DNA from: CAYXTW01 sp964452645
GTDB taxonomy: Bacteria; Zixibacteria; MSB-5A5; GN15; PGXB01
Length of the DNA stretch: 64,000 bases
Direction of reading: 5' to 3'
Assembly (NCBI GenBank): GCA_964452645.1
Contig: CAYVMO010000015.1
Span: forward strand, 1 to 64,000
The notes under the pieces are model-generated. The model saw only the letters and a list, made by a program, of their open reading frames with translations, was not told where the DNA came from and searched no databases. A program made the position numbers and the translations under genes. This document shows, one piece after another, positions 1 to 9,513 of the stretch; the first letter of the stretch is position 1; every line of letters starts with the position of its first letter.

Positions 1-1713
1 ATGTGTAAATTTATTCGTATATACCGGATTAGACGAGATAAGGAAGTGATATTTTATTAGCTGACCGGGTGAGTTCAGATTATAGTTATTGATGACACCA
101 TCATTTATATCCCGTATGCTGACAATCCGCATCATTCCTGACGGACAGCTATCCGGGCAATTACCAAAAGGCCCAAAACGGTAAGTAAAATATTCGAATT
201 TCCCATCATTGATTAATGAACCGGGATATGCTCCCAGAGGAGTCAAAATCGATGCATCAAAAGCTACAAGGAAATCAAAACCACCGATAAGGTTTTGTGT
301 CAGCGTACTTGGCATGTAGACCGAGTCCAACGAAATAGACACTTCCGCGATTTCACCCGGCAGTTGATCATGAAGAATTTCGATCTTAATAGACTGGCCG
401 ATGACATGAATATTGTAATGGGCATAATCGGAATTATAGTTATTGCAGCCACTGCATATTTCGGCGCCGTCGCTTATTTCAACCACTAACTCGAAATTGC
501 CCGAATATTCATTATCTTCGGCGATACCCCAGGTCCAGACGCCGCTAACCGAGTCAATCTGCACCCCGCTACCCCACCATGTCGGGCCATTAAAACTAGC
601 AATACGATAAACCAATGGGTTTGGACCGTCATCCGGATCGACCGCCTCGACCTGCCCGGTTAACACGTGCTCCCGGGCAATGTAAATAGTGTCATCCGGA
701 TTAACGGTCGTTTGGGGAACATCATTTTGGACGCAGACATTCATATAATATTCTGAAGTGGCGCCGCAACCGTCGGCGATCTCGACAATGACCAAAGTAT
801 AACAAATATCATCGCCGGTCGTCGGCCAGAAAAAATGGCCGGTCAGCGAATCAAGCTCGGCCGCAGCCGGCCCCTGAACTAGCGTAAAAGTCAAATCATC
901 GCAGGCATTGGTCGTATCGGGATCGACAGCCGGGACGTCGAATTCGACCGTATCGCCCCAATGAGCAGATATATCATCGGATTCGTGAATCAGAACGCCG
1001 CCATTATAAAAATCGACGAATCGAGCGGGCGGGTTTGCACTCGAAAAGCAATCAGAATTCGCTCCGTAATAGGATGGATAGCCGAAAACCGTGTCGGTAA
1101 TATCAGTCCCATCATAATCATAAACAGTTTGCGACAAAGCCAATTCGATCGAATCGGATCCTTCATAAGAAATGGCGTTATCGCCGCAATCATACCAGTA
1201 AAATTGTACGGGAATAAACAGACCTTCATAGTCGGGATTACCGGTTACATCAAAATTTAGACTAAAAAGCATGGTCTCATCGGGCACCATCGTTTGCAAT
1301 GGATGATTATCGCCGTCGTTTTGGTCGGCCAGTCCGACGACTCGAATTAATCCGGTCGGGCAACCGGAAACACAATCGTTATTCGCATTGTAACGATAAA
1401 CGAAATACTCCCATTCATATCCACCCGGTTCGTCGAAAAGTTCGCCGGCAAAGCAACTCTTAAAGGTTAGGGCCGACCTATTGAAGCCGATCAATAAATC
1501 AAAACCGAGGATCGGCTGCGAGCCGGCGGCTTTAGTAACCGGAACTATTATATTGTCACTGAGCAGGATGGCGTCGGCGTTCCCGATATTAACAGCGAAG
1601 GGAATTATGTCATCGCTCTGGGACTTGGCCGTACAGGGCATTGCCGAAATTAAAAGCATCGCAAAGGCTGCTGTCAGCATAATCCTGACAACCGGTGTGA
1701 AGTTGCTACTCAT
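1..1713 (-). CDS. Secreted protein with two cohesin-like modules (3' end outside window)
   Basis: The frame opens at the ATG complementary to 1711-1713 and stays open for 571 codons to the left edge, so the C-terminus is missing. Residues 1-28 look like a signal peptide (hydrophobic stretch ending C-T-A). Two related modules follow, about 33-170 and 440-571. Both have a G-F-D-x-L core, a [WF]-E-Y-F-x-Y-R block and then C-P-[TS]-G. This resembles the beta-sandwich of cohesins, the scaffoldin modules that bind dockerins. That is inference, since cohesins have no strict short motif. The region between (about 180-430) looks like cadherin/Ig-type repeats with several cysteines. A sigma70-like promoter lies about 450 nt upstream. 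The next genes on the same strand encode dockerin proteins, which fits a partner role. No dockerin is visible in the part present. Confidence 0.8.
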   Translation of the reverse strand, partial: MSSNFTPVVRIMLTAAFAMLLISAMPCTAKSQSDDIIPFAVNIGNADAILLSDNIIVPVTKAAGSQPILGFDLLIGFNRSALTFKSCFAGELFDEPGGYEWEYFVYRYNANNDCVSGCPTGLIRVVGLADQNDGDNHPLQTMVPDETMLFSLNFDVTGNPDYEGLFIPVQFYWYDCGDNAISYEGSDSIELALSQTVYDYDGTDITDTVFGYPSYYGANSDCFSSANPPARFVDFYNGGVLIHESDDISAHWGDTVEFDVPAVDPDTTNACDDLTFTLVQGPAAAELDSLTGHFFWPTTGDDICYTLVIVEIADGCGATSEYYMNVCVQNDVPQTTVNPDDTIYIAREHVLTGQVEAVDPDDGPNPLVYRIASFNGPTWWGSGVQIDSVSGVWTWGIAEDNEYSGNFELVVEISDGAEICSGCNNYNSDYAHYNIHVIGQSIKIEILHDQLPGEIAEVSISLDSVYMPSTLTQNLIGGFDFLVAFDASILTPLGAYPGSLINDGKFEYFTYRFGPFGNCPDSCPSGMMRIVSIRDINDGVINNYNLNSPGQLIKYHFLISSNPVYTNKFTH

Positions 1714-2204
1714 CGTTGCCTCCATTACTTGAGGTGAGGATTTTTTATTTATCCCTGAGCGATTTATCATATTAGTGACCTCATTATTACATTTCTTCTA
1801 TTAGACTTCCTATCGATTTTTTAACCTGTTTTTCCGCGCAAATTGCGAATAAATGGTGTTCATAAAAAAATCCATATTTTGTGACGGCCAATCGCGCGCC
1901 GGAAAAAAATTGCGATTCAACTCGTGATAATGAATTTCCCCCCGTATCCGTAAAGATTGCGCCATTTCTACCCTGGACAATACTTTATGCGAGTAAAGCG
2001 GACTTATCCTAAGGGACTTCGAAGGCATACACATATCAGCCTCGTCTGTTTAGTTTGACTTTCTTAATCCCTTAACGATAAAGCGATATTTAATTACTTC
2101 CCAGCTAAGCGCCCGATTTTTGGCCGCTTAAATCCTCTGAAGAAATTATTATTTAATTTAAAATAAACTTTTCTGCCGCCATTGTCAAGCGAAAAATAGG
2201 CATT
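1714..2204. other. Gene-free gap with a long 5' leader
   Basis: This 491-nt stretch lies between the PAD-family gene and the cohesin-like gene. It holds a good promoter at 2160-2188 and then a leader of about 440 nt. A 74-codon frame on the minus strand (1810-2034) has no recognisable product and no clear ribosome binding site, so I do not call it. No terminator with a T-run was seen. Confidence 0.5.
2160..2188 (-). promoter_or_regulatory. Sigma70-like promoter of the cohesin-like gene
   Basis: On the minus strand TTGACA (2183-2188) is followed after 17 nt by TATTTT (2160-2165). It points at the gene starting at 1713 and would give a leader of about 440 nt. The -35 is a perfect match; the -10 is imperfect. 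Confidence 0.55.
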
Positions 2205-4055
2205 CTACGGGCAGTCGGGTTCGTCGCCGCCGAGATAGAGATAGTCGATCAAATCGGTTACGTCGAAAATATTTATTTCGTCGGCGCTGTTAATATCGCC
2301 CGCCTGCAGCGGATAAGGCGGCTCGCCATCCATATACAGATATGAAATCAACGAAGTCACGTCAAAAATATTAATTGCCCCGTCACCGTTGGCGTCACCG
2401 CACAGATAAACCAGCACGAAAACTTCGGCTTCGTCATAATTGAATTCATCGTCAACTCTGACCATAAAGCTGTCCAGCACTCCATCGACCGGGGCGGTTC
2501 CGACCAGCGAGTCATTCTCCTCGCTCATCCAGAGCGGGTAATCGGAATAAGTAATAACATAAGTGGTGTCATCGTCATTGATTTCCGGACAATAATCGAA
2601 AGCATCCTGAGTTTCGCAGAAAAGAGTATCATCGGTTATAATCGAGGGCGGGCTGTTGAAGTCAACCGTGAATGTATGCGCCCAGCGGCCGCCGATATAA
2701 GGATGTGTCTCGACGCGGCCGGAAGAATCGGCCGCCTGAAGATAGTAAAAGACCGTCTGGCCATCCGATTGCCCAGGAATATATCCGTAAAATGAATCGG
2801 GATTGGCGGTGGCATAAAGATTAGTCCAGAGAAAGTTCTGCGTCTTAGTTTTATAAAAAATCTTCAACGAATCGGGAATAAGACCGCTGTTTGAATAATC
2901 CTTTATTGTCGCCGTGATCAAATAATCGGACGTATCGGTGACGTGATAAAGCGGCACGTGATGGATATATAGCATTTCGCGGTCGGGAACACCCATGGTG
3001 CGGCAATGGATGGCATCGTCATCATAAAACGATCCTGTAAAACCAAGCACTTCATAACCGGGCATCGCATCCCGATAAACCGCAATGGCTGAATCATCCC
3101 AACTGGAATAACCCAGAATCGGCACAAAAACTTTCCGGCCGATAATCAGGGAGTTGGTATAAGCGGCACCGGACGGGCAGTATACGCGGACGATATCGTA
3201 CGGCCGCCCCCACGAGCTCATCTGCTGGGAGAGATATTCGGCGCGCGCATTCAACAAAGGATAGCTGTAATCGCTGGGCGAGACATCTTTAATCAAAATC
3301 GTGGCCGGATCGAGAAACTTCGCCCAGCAATCGATATGATGAATACCACCGCTTGCTATATAACCCAGAGCCACAAAATCATTATTGAGAAATGCATAAA
3401 TAATCGAATCGACCTCATTATGCGATAAGCTCGGATTTTCGTTATAGGTCAGAACGGTTGACATGGAAATACCGATGCCGTCCGACATATGATTGCCACC
3501 GGTGGCAATCAAATCCATCCCATAAACATCCATTCCCCAGTCGGCGCCGAGTATCCACGGGATTTGATCGTCAAGAGGCCGGGGGCGATTGTAAATGTGA
3601 TCGACAATCGCCAACTCATCGTTGCCGTCAAAAATAAACCAGGGGCCGTAATCTCGGGTCCAGATACTATTTGTCGAGGCAATCAGGAAATTGACATTAT
3701 CCATATTCACGCCGCCGGACGAGTAGGCGCTTATGGCCTGACTCTGGTACGACGTGTTGGCGACAATCGTCGTGACCATCAAATCTTCCGATAATTCCGC
3801 GACCAATTCAATCGATATGCCCAGCGGCCATCTGATAATTACGCCTTCGGACGGTTCCCACTCGGCGGGGTTACGGATCGGCCACGGAGGCGGTGCCGTA
3901 CGAATATGATTAATGCCGATTTCACCCAACCGGCCCATTTCTTCCGGAGTCAAACCAATGGGTAGAAACTCATCGGTTCTGGGTTCATCGGCCAGTGCCA
4001 AAAGACTACCGAGCAATACGGACAGCAGAATAAAAATATTAACGATCAACCTCAT
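2205..4055 (-). CDS. Secreted peptidylarginine deiminase (PPAD/agmatine deiminase family) with C-terminal dockerin
   Basis: 616 residues. A signal peptide (1-22) precedes a catalytic domain of the Porphyromonas-type peptidylarginine deiminase/agmatine deiminase family (about 55-370). Family motifs are visible: W-T-R-D-Y-G-P-W-F at 132-140, T-G-G-N at 185-188, H240-x-D242, N301 and C351. These fit the known PPAD residues Asp130, His236, Asp238, Asn297 and Cys351, so the enzyme should be active. The family hydrolyses guanidino groups, giving citrulline or carbamoylputrescine; export and context favour protein or peptide arginine as substrate, which is inference. An Ig-like segment (about 370-460) and a second one (about 465-548) lead to a dockerin (551-616) bracketed by Cys at both ends. 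GGAGAG lies upstream of the ATG. The M14 carboxypeptidase gene is 55 nt upstream. Confidence 0.88.
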   Translation of the reverse strand: MRLIVNIFILLSVLLGSLLALADEPRTDEFLPIGLTPEEMGRLGEIGINHIRTAPPPWPIRNPAEWEPSEGVIIRWPLGISIELVAELSEDLMVTTIVANTSYQSQAISAYSSGGVNMDNVNFLIASTNSIWTRDYGPWFIFDGNDELAIVDHIYNRPRPLDDQIPWILGADWGMDVYGMDLIATGGNHMSDGIGISMSTVLTYNENPSLSHNEVDSIIYAFLNNDFVALGYIASGGIHHIDCWAKFLDPATILIKDVSPSDYSYPLLNARAEYLSQQMSSWGRPYDIVRVYCPSGAAYTNSLIIGRKVFVPILGYSSWDDSAIAVYRDAMPGYEVLGFTGSFYDDDAIHCRTMGVPDREMLYIHHVPLYHVTDTSDYLITATIKDYSNSGLIPDSLKIFYKTKTQNFLWTNLYATANPDSFYGYIPGQSDGQTVFYYLQAADSSGRVETHPYIGGRWAHTFTVDFNSPPSIITDDTLFCETQDAFDYCPEINDDDTTYVITYSDYPLWMSEENDSLVGTAPVDGVLDSFMVRVDDEFNYDEAEVFVLVYLCGDANGDGAINIFDVTSLISYLYMDGEPPYPLQAGDINSADEINIFDVTDLIDYLYLGGDEPDCP

Positions 4056-4110
4056 TGCTTCTCTCCAGATTTAATTTTGTCGATCAATGATGCCTTCTCT
4101 ATAAAATAAT

Positions 4111-6297
4111 CTAAATTTCGGGACAAGTAAGTCCCGGGCCATCGCGATATAAATAATCGACGATGGCAATCAAATCGAATAAATCAACAAAACCGGAATT
4201 GTTGACATCGCCCGATTCTTCATACAATGGCGGCGGACCACCGGCATACAGCCATTTAATCAAATATATCACATCAAGGATATTAACGAGCTGGTTGTTA
4301 TCAGCATCGCCGCAAATAATTTCCGGATTGGCTATCACGACCGTTTGATCGATATTGGAAAAAGCACCCCATTGGTCTTCGGCATCTTTGGCCCGGACCT
4401 TATAATAATATGTGTCGGGCAGTTTATCGGTGAAACTGTAGGATGTATCACCGTAAGCCGGGGAAAGTACTGTCGTTGTACCGAAAACATCGAGCGGATA
4501 TATGTTATCGACGTAAAATCCTTCCTCGGAAACATACGAATCGGTCTGATAAGTAAACCTTATATATACATGTTTATTATAAAAATCGGCCAGGCTGAAT
4601 TCAGCCTCCACCCATCCGCCCGACGACCCGGTAATACCGTTGCCGCGATTATTGCCGTGCGGATTGTAATTGGTGGTTATATTGCCGGGGAGCGGCGTGA
4701 AATTGACGCCGCCGACGGATGCCTCGGCGTAGGCATAATCCCAATCGGTCTCAGTATCATAATAAACCCAGCAACGCAACGAATCACCGGGATTTATATG
4801 GGCCGAGGATGATGTTTGCACGTACCGATAGAAATTATCGCCGGAACCGGAATAGAAAGAACTCGGCGATGAATAATATCGAGCTGTACTTACCGAAAAC
4901 TCATTATTCGTCCAGTTGTCGAAATTATCGGCCGGATCGGTGTACCCCTGAATCAGATTCATAAGTTCGACCAGCTCGTACTGAACGGCCGGATTGAGAG
5001 AGTCATCGAGACTCCAGTAAATTTCATACCCGGAACTAAAGGCGGTATCGGGCGCGGATATTATCGGCGGCTCGGGTGGGCGCAGTTGATAAATATTCCC
5101 GGCTATACGGGTCTTGAATAAATTCGGCCCCAGATTCTCCTGGCAAAGAGCGGGAATACGACTCAAGGGCGGCCAGAAACCATCGTAGTCGGTCCCGACC
5201 TCGATGGAAATCGCGAAATTTTTATTTTTCGTCGTCTGCTCACCATATCCCCAGTCATCGGTGCTGCCGTTAACCGGATAAAGAACCTCCCAGGGAGTAC
5301 CCGGCTCGTAACCATTCATATTATTTATGGTATCGCCCATGGCGGAGAAGATATCATTTTCCGGCGTGTAGATTGTCTCGTATCCCCACGGATAGAGAAA
5401 ATCGTCTCCTGCGGAATGATAATAAACGGTTATAACGAATTCGTGATCTTCGATGAAATCGCGCATGTTCTGCGATTCGGGCTCTGAAAACGGCCCGGTC
5501 CCGCGATAGTCCTCGGCGGAAGTGTACGGCGAGGAGCCATAGTCATCATAGCCCCACTCATAACCGAAATTCCTGTTGATATCAACACCGTAAGTGCCAT
5601 CACCATTGTTACGACGGTTTTTCCGCCACATCCCCCCGCCGTTCGGATCGGTCACTTCATTGCGATAATAACCATCGGGATTGACCGGTATAATAAACCA
5701 GATTTCCCGATTATTAACCAGATCGGTTACTTCCGGATCGGAACCGTAGTTATCGGTCAGATAATCCATGAAATATAGTAGAACTTCGGGCGTTATAACT
5801 TCACGGGCATGAATCGCGGCAGTAAATAAAATTTCCGGCTCGTCTTCGTCAAGCAGCGGGTTATCCGAGATTTTGACCGCCCACATATCGCGCCCCTCAA
5901 TAGTCTGTCCGATACTTTGTTTGGCGGAAACGATCAAAGGATAGTCGGCAATTATGGTATCAATATAGGCTTCGATTTCGCTCAGCGTCTTATAGCCGCC
6001 CATATCGCGATCCTTGGCCAGACGTGATCTATAAAAGGCACTTAAATCCGCATGAATTATTTCTATTCGTATTCCGAGTGCCTGGAGTTCTTCAAGCTGG
6101 CGCTGGTTCGTAATTATTTCGAAATAATTATCGCCGCGGCTGACGATATCGAGATGTTTATGGAGTAATAGTAAATAAGTATCTTTGGTGTCAAAGAAAA
6201 CTTTCGCCTGAATATATTTCTCGGCGGCGAAGATCCGCTGATTAATAACGACCATTAAGACAATAAATATCAATAAGATAATCGTTCGTCTGCCCAT
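4111..6297 (-). CDS. Secreted M14 zinc carboxypeptidase with MAM-like and dockerin modules
   Basis: 728 residues from the ATG at 6297, chosen because GTGGAGG lies just upstream; a start seven codons earlier would bury that site. A signal peptide (1-24) and a prodomain (25-95) precede the M14 domain (about 100-395). Zinc ligands appear as H163-A-R-E166 and H294, the substrate-binding V-D-I-N-R-N-F at 238-244, and the catalytic Glu366 in S-I-E-V-G. M14 enzymes remove C-terminal residues; specificity cannot be read safely here. A MAM/immune-inhibitor-A-like sandwich (about 455-620), an Fn3-like segment and a dockerin (about 663-728) follow. It lies upstream of the PAD-family gene on the same strand, and products of the two could act in sequence on peptide ends. 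Confidence 0.9.
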   Translation of the reverse strand: MGRRTIILLIFIVLMVVINQRIFAAEKYIQAKVFFDTKDTYLLLLHKHLDIVSRGDNYFEIITNQRQLEELQALGIRIEIIHADLSAFYRSRLAKDRDMGGYKTLSEIEAYIDTIIADYPLIVSAKQSIGQTIEGRDMWAVKISDNPLLDEDEPEILFTAAIHAREVITPEVLLYFMDYLTDNYGSDPEVTDLVNNREIWFIIPVNPDGYYRNEVTDPNGGGMWRKNRRNNGDGTYGVDINRNFGYEWGYDDYGSSPYTSAEDYRGTGPFSEPESQNMRDFIEDHEFVITVYYHSAGDDFLYPWGYETIYTPENDIFSAMGDTINNMNGYEPGTPWEVLYPVNGSTDDWGYGEQTTKNKNFAISIEVGTDYDGFWPPLSRIPALCQENLGPNLFKTRIAGNIYQLRPPEPPIISAPDTAFSSGYEIYWSLDDSLNPAVQYELVELMNLIQGYTDPADNFDNWTNNEFSVSTARYYSSPSSFYSGSGDNFYRYVQTSSSAHINPGDSLRCWVYYDTETDWDYAYAEASVGGVNFTPLPGNITTNYNPHGNNRGNGITGSSGGWVEAEFSLADFYNKHVYIRFTYQTDSYVSEEGFYVDNIYPLDVFGTTTVLSPAYGDTSYSFTDKLPDTYYYKVRAKDAEDQWGAFSNIDQTVVIANPEIICGDADNNQLVNILDVIYLIKWLYAGGPPPLYEESGDVNNSGFVDLFDLIAIVDYLYRDGPGLTCPEI

Positions 6298-6346
6298 GTG
6301 TTCCTCCACTTGAAGCAAGAAGCAGTCTCATTGTATGTAACATATT

Positions 6347-6375
6347 AATATAACTGATTTTCCCTTTTCCGCAAC
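6347..6375 (-). promoter_or_regulatory. Possible promoter of the M14 carboxypeptidase gene
   Basis: On the minus strand TTGCGG is followed after 16 nt by TATATT (6347-6352), about 50 nt upstream of the ATG at 6297. The -35 matches poorly, so this is tentative. Confidence 0.3.
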
Positions 6376-6417
6376 TAAAATCTGTTTGCAATCACATTTT
6401 AAGGCAAAATGCAATAA

Positions 6418-6447
6418 ATAAAAAAGGGACGGCCGAGACCGTCCCTT
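6418..6447 (-). terminator. Rho-independent terminator of the thrombospondin-repeat gene
   Basis: A nine-base-pair stem (6424-6432 with 6439-6447, core GGGACGG/CCGTCCC) with a six-nt loop is followed on the minus strand by a T-run. It lies 20 nt beyond the stop codon at 6467. Confidence 0.9.
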
Positions 6448-6466
6448 AAGCGAGGTAAATGTCTTC

Positions 6467-8983
6467 TTACGGACAATTCGGTGGCGGACCTTCCCGATAG
6501 AGGTAGTCAATTAGATAAACAATATCGAAGATATTAATGGTCAGGTCACTATTGACATCCACATTATTCAGGTCAACCGGCGGCTCGCCTTCGTTATACA
6601 AGTAGTTAATTAAATCGACAATATCAAAAATATTAATCTCTTCGTCACCGTCGAAATCACCGCAGACACCGTCACAGACGTCACCGATTCCGTCGCCGTC
6701 ACTGTCAGCCTGATCCTCATTATCATCATTGGGGCAATTGTCGCAAACATCACCATGACTGTCGTTATCCGAATTCAACTGATCCTGATTGGTTGAATCA
6801 GGGCAGTTGTCGCAGACATTACCGAAGGTATCATTATCATTGTTGAGCTGATCTTCATTGTCGGTGTTGGGGCAGTTATCGCAGGCATCACCGTACGAAT
6901 CGGCGTCGGAGTTCGTCTGATTTTCATTATCCACCGTCGGGCAATTATCGCAGACATCACCATGGGTATCATTATCCGAATTCGCCTGATCTTCATTGCT
7001 TACTGTCGGGCAATTGTCGCAGACATCACCATGTGAATCGCCGTCACCATCTTCCTGATATCTGTTTTTAACGAATGGACAGTTATCGCAGACATCACCC
7101 ACACCGTCGAAATCGGAATCCAACTGGTCGGGATTAGCGACTCGAGGGCAATTATCTTTGGGATCGGGAATCGTGTCGCCGTCGGTATCGGGCGGCGTGA
7201 ATACTTCGTACTCGACGATGCGAAGGGCGACATCACCCGGGGCCTTATCGGTATCATAATAAGAATAAATAACCTTAATATAGAAGCCGTCAGACTCCGT
7301 CATTGAAAAGGCCCTGTAATCAGTGACAACGCTGTCACCGGGTTGGCTTATTTGAACGGCCGGACTCCAAACGGTTCCGGCATCCTGAGTCAGAGTGGCA
7401 TATATCGCATTATTTTTAATAAATGCGCACAGGAATGCACGGTTGGATATATGCTCCACCTGCGGGAATCTTTCGGGCTGATTATCATTGGCAACAGCAT
7501 GATACGTAAGACTTCCTACGTTGCCGGTAATATTGGAAAAACAGACAATGTCTTTCTGGTCGGGATCAGCGTTTGTCCATCTTTCTGCAACGACAACGAC
7601 ATTATTGCTGCGGGCGGCTACCGTAGGATACTGCAAATGGGAATTATCGACCATCGAGTAAACGCCGTTGGTCGGATCCAAATCCCAATTGGAAAAATCA
7701 TCCTTGCGGATAAACAGCTTCCATATATTGCCGGTATCCTTAAAATCGTAGGCACAATAAGTCTTGGCAGTAGTTCGATCGATATCGGTCGTGGTCGTAT
7801 TACAATGATCCACATAATACCATGACATGGTAGCGTAACCATCGGATGATGTCTGATAAGAAATAAACGGAATAGAATCATGTATGGTCGGCGTCTGCCA
7901 ATCTGTGCCCATAACCATTGACATAATACCCCATTCCCAATCTTCCTGGCTGTTATCGCAGGCGATGTCATTCATCGCCATACCCCAGAAATGTCTAAAT
8001 ACGCCGGGACTTATCTCAATTTCTTCCCAATTCCAATAAGAAAGATCCGGGTTACCAATATTATGCTGGTCAATGACAAAAACCGCAGCGCCGCTTGCAA
8101 AAGAGTCGCTGGGTACCATCGTTCCATAAAAGACCGAGTCATCACCCCAATAGTCAACTGACGGGTAGAAAGCGCCGCCGGTTATGTTCCAGCCAGCAAA
8201 ATCAGTCCAGCTATCGCCCTCGTCAATAGAGCCGCCAAACCACGAGTTCAAACCTGATGAGCCGGTATCTTCATAAGCCAGGGACAATATGCCCCATTCC
8301 CCCTCATCGAGCGCCGGGTGCTGACCAAAGGGGATCCACGGGGGGAGGGCTTCGACGGTTAATTCGTAATTACCGGATTGGCCGCCGATGCCACCATCAA
8401 TAATGATATAATAAGTTTCTCCGGCGTACATTTGGAGAGCATAGATGTCTCCGCGATAGATTCCGGTGCCGGCGCTGTCGCAAGTTTCCGAGTATTGATT
8501 GCAGGCAATTAAATTGGAGGTGTCGTTCTCGTAGACAAAAACTTTTGACCAGTAGTCAGTCCCGGGATTGCATGTAATTATATTTACGCGCTGATTGGCT
8601 GTCGAAAGATAGGAGTAAACTACATCCGGAGCGTTTGTCGGGGAGCAGTCGCCGGTAAGACCGGGTTCATAATCATTTGCATAGCCGACTGTCGTGCCGG
8701 TACTGCTGAACGGCAGCGATGGAATTACGGTGGCATTATCGATATCCTCACCGCCCTGTCTGACAACCGTCACGTCCTTTACTCCCGAAACCGCCTCACC
8801 GTAATTCTGCGGGAAAATCTTGTCCGTGCTGATTCTTGTCAAAGGCACGGTAAAAGTCTGGGGAGGGGTACTTATTTGATCGATAATAATCGGCCCCTCG
8901 ACTCGTTTTTCGGCATTGGCGAGGGTGAAGGCAAAGGTTACCATCAACAGGGTCAGCCAGATAATGGATTTGTTAAGTTTCAT
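6467..8983 (-). CDS. Secreted protein with seven thrombospondin type-3 repeats and C-terminal dockerin
   Basis: 838 residues from the ATG at 8983, which follows AGGAAGGG and starts a clear signal peptide (1-24); an earlier in-frame start would add 23 residues and no signal. Residues about 60-220 resemble a pre-peptidase/PPC-like sandwich. Residues about 230-590 form an extracellular region with W-x-D patterns suggestive of a propeller, which I cannot assign to an enzyme family. Residues 598-773 are seven calcium-binding thrombospondin type-3 repeats, each with D-N-C-P followed by acidic D-x-D-x-D-G-x-G-D. A dockerin (775-838) ends in N-C-P. The repeats probably form a rigid calcium-dependent stalk between the head and the dockerin. 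A terminator follows directly, so the gene is likely monocistronic. Confidence 0.87.
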   Translation of the reverse strand: MKLNKSIIWLTLLMVTFAFTLANAEKRVEGPIIIDQISTPPQTFTVPLTRISTDKIFPQNYGEAVSGVKDVTVVRQGGEDIDNATVIPSLPFSSTGTTVGYANDYEPGLTGDCSPTNAPDVVYSYLSTANQRVNIITCNPGTDYWSKVFVYENDTSNLIACNQYSETCDSAGTGIYRGDIYALQMYAGETYYIIIDGGIGGQSGNYELTVEALPPWIPFGQHPALDEGEWGILSLAYEDTGSSGLNSWFGGSIDEGDSWTDFAGWNITGGAFYPSVDYWGDDSVFYGTMVPSDSFASGAAVFVIDQHNIGNPDLSYWNWEEIEISPGVFRHFWGMAMNDIACDNSQEDWEWGIMSMVMGTDWQTPTIHDSIPFISYQTSSDGYATMSWYYVDHCNTTTTDIDRTTAKTYCAYDFKDTGNIWKLFIRKDDFSNWDLDPTNGVYSMVDNSHLQYPTVAARSNNVVVVAERWTNADPDQKDIVCFSNITGNVGSLTYHAVANDNQPERFPQVEHISNRAFLCAFIKNNAIYATLTQDAGTVWSPAVQISQPGDSVVTDYRAFSMTESDGFYIKVIYSYYDTDKAPGDVALRIVEYEVFTPPDTDGDTIPDPKDNCPRVANPDQLDSDFDGVGDVCDNCPFVKNRYQEDGDGDSHGDVCDNCPTVSNEDQANSDNDTHGDVCDNCPTVDNENQTNSDADSYGDACDNCPNTDNEDQLNNDNDTFGNVCDNCPDSTNQDQLNSDNDSHGDVCDNCPNDDNEDQADSDGDGIGDVCDGVCGDFDGDEEINIFDIVDLINYLYNEGEPPVDLNNVDVNSDLTINIFDIVYLIDYLYREGPPPNCP
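6665..7192 (-). repeat. Tandem repeats coding for thrombospondin type-3 units
   Basis: Seven imperfect units of about 70-80 nt within the 6467-8983 gene, recognisable by recurring gcagacatcacc-like blocks on the plus strand. The array is under protein-level selection: the Asp, Asn and Cys codons are the conserved part. Confidence 0.8.
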
Positions 8984-9513
8984 TTTGTTTCCCTTCCTTT
9001 TCGATGAAAGAAAAATCATTGTTTCATTTGCTAATTTCTTAATTGGGATCAACCGGTCAGGCGATTCACTATCGGAGTCGCCATGACCATCGTGATCATT
9101 CTTACATCATTGTAACTCCTCCATATTAATATTATAGGTCAAGAATCCATTATTTTCATATAAAATTTTAAAATTGCGCTGTTCAGATTTTGAGCAGAGT
9201 GGAAATCGCTCGATAGTTTCAGTCCCGGCAGGAATTTGCATCTTATAGTCCATCGCGCGTAATATTGATAAGCCAAGGCCCAATTCCAACTTAAATCCTC
9301 CATAAACGCCTTTCGGTGAGGATTTTATCAGAAGTAAACAAACGTCACTCAATAATATGGCGTGTATACAATTACAACGAGACTATGGCAAATAATTCCT
9401 GTCGCCCCATAATCCCATCTATAGCATAATATACAATATTTTTTACTTCGGTCAAGCCGAAATATTATCTCCAGTCTACTAATCTGTTGTCAAATAACAT
9501 CAAAGCGCAAATA
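8984..9513. other. Gene-free gap with tandem promoters and long leader
   Basis: This 530-nt stretch carries two TTGAC-type promoters at its far end (9426-9493) and a leader of about 440-480 nt before the thrombospondin-repeat gene. An 81-codon minus frame (9107-9352) resembles nothing known; its end overlaps a strong GGAGGAG site that is followed by ATG-ATG-TAA (9102-9110). Confidence 0.5.
9426..9493 (-). promoter_or_regulatory. Tandem sigma70-like promoters
   Basis: Two minus-strand promoters lie in tandem. The first is TTGACA (9488-9493), 18 nt, GATAAT (9464-9469). The second is TTGACC (9450-9455), 18 nt, TATTAT (9426-9431). Both drive towards the gene starting at 8983. Confidence 0.6.

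Noticed and set aside
1810..2034. 74-codon minus-strand frame in the leader of the cohesin-like gene
   Set aside because: No recognisable family, no ribosome site, and composition like that of the AT-rich gap.
6328..6510. 60-codon minus-strand frame
   Set aside because: It spans the terminator hairpin and the end of the thrombospondin-repeat gene, so it is not a gene.
6665..7192. Tandem DNA repeat that could be read as a CRISPR or minisatellite
   Set aside because: The units are coding thrombospondin type-3 repeats with Asp/Asn/Cys conservation and no spacers.
9107..9352. 81-codon minus-strand frame between two dockerin genes
   Set aside because: No known similarity and no promoter-proximal ribosome site; lies inside a probable leader.
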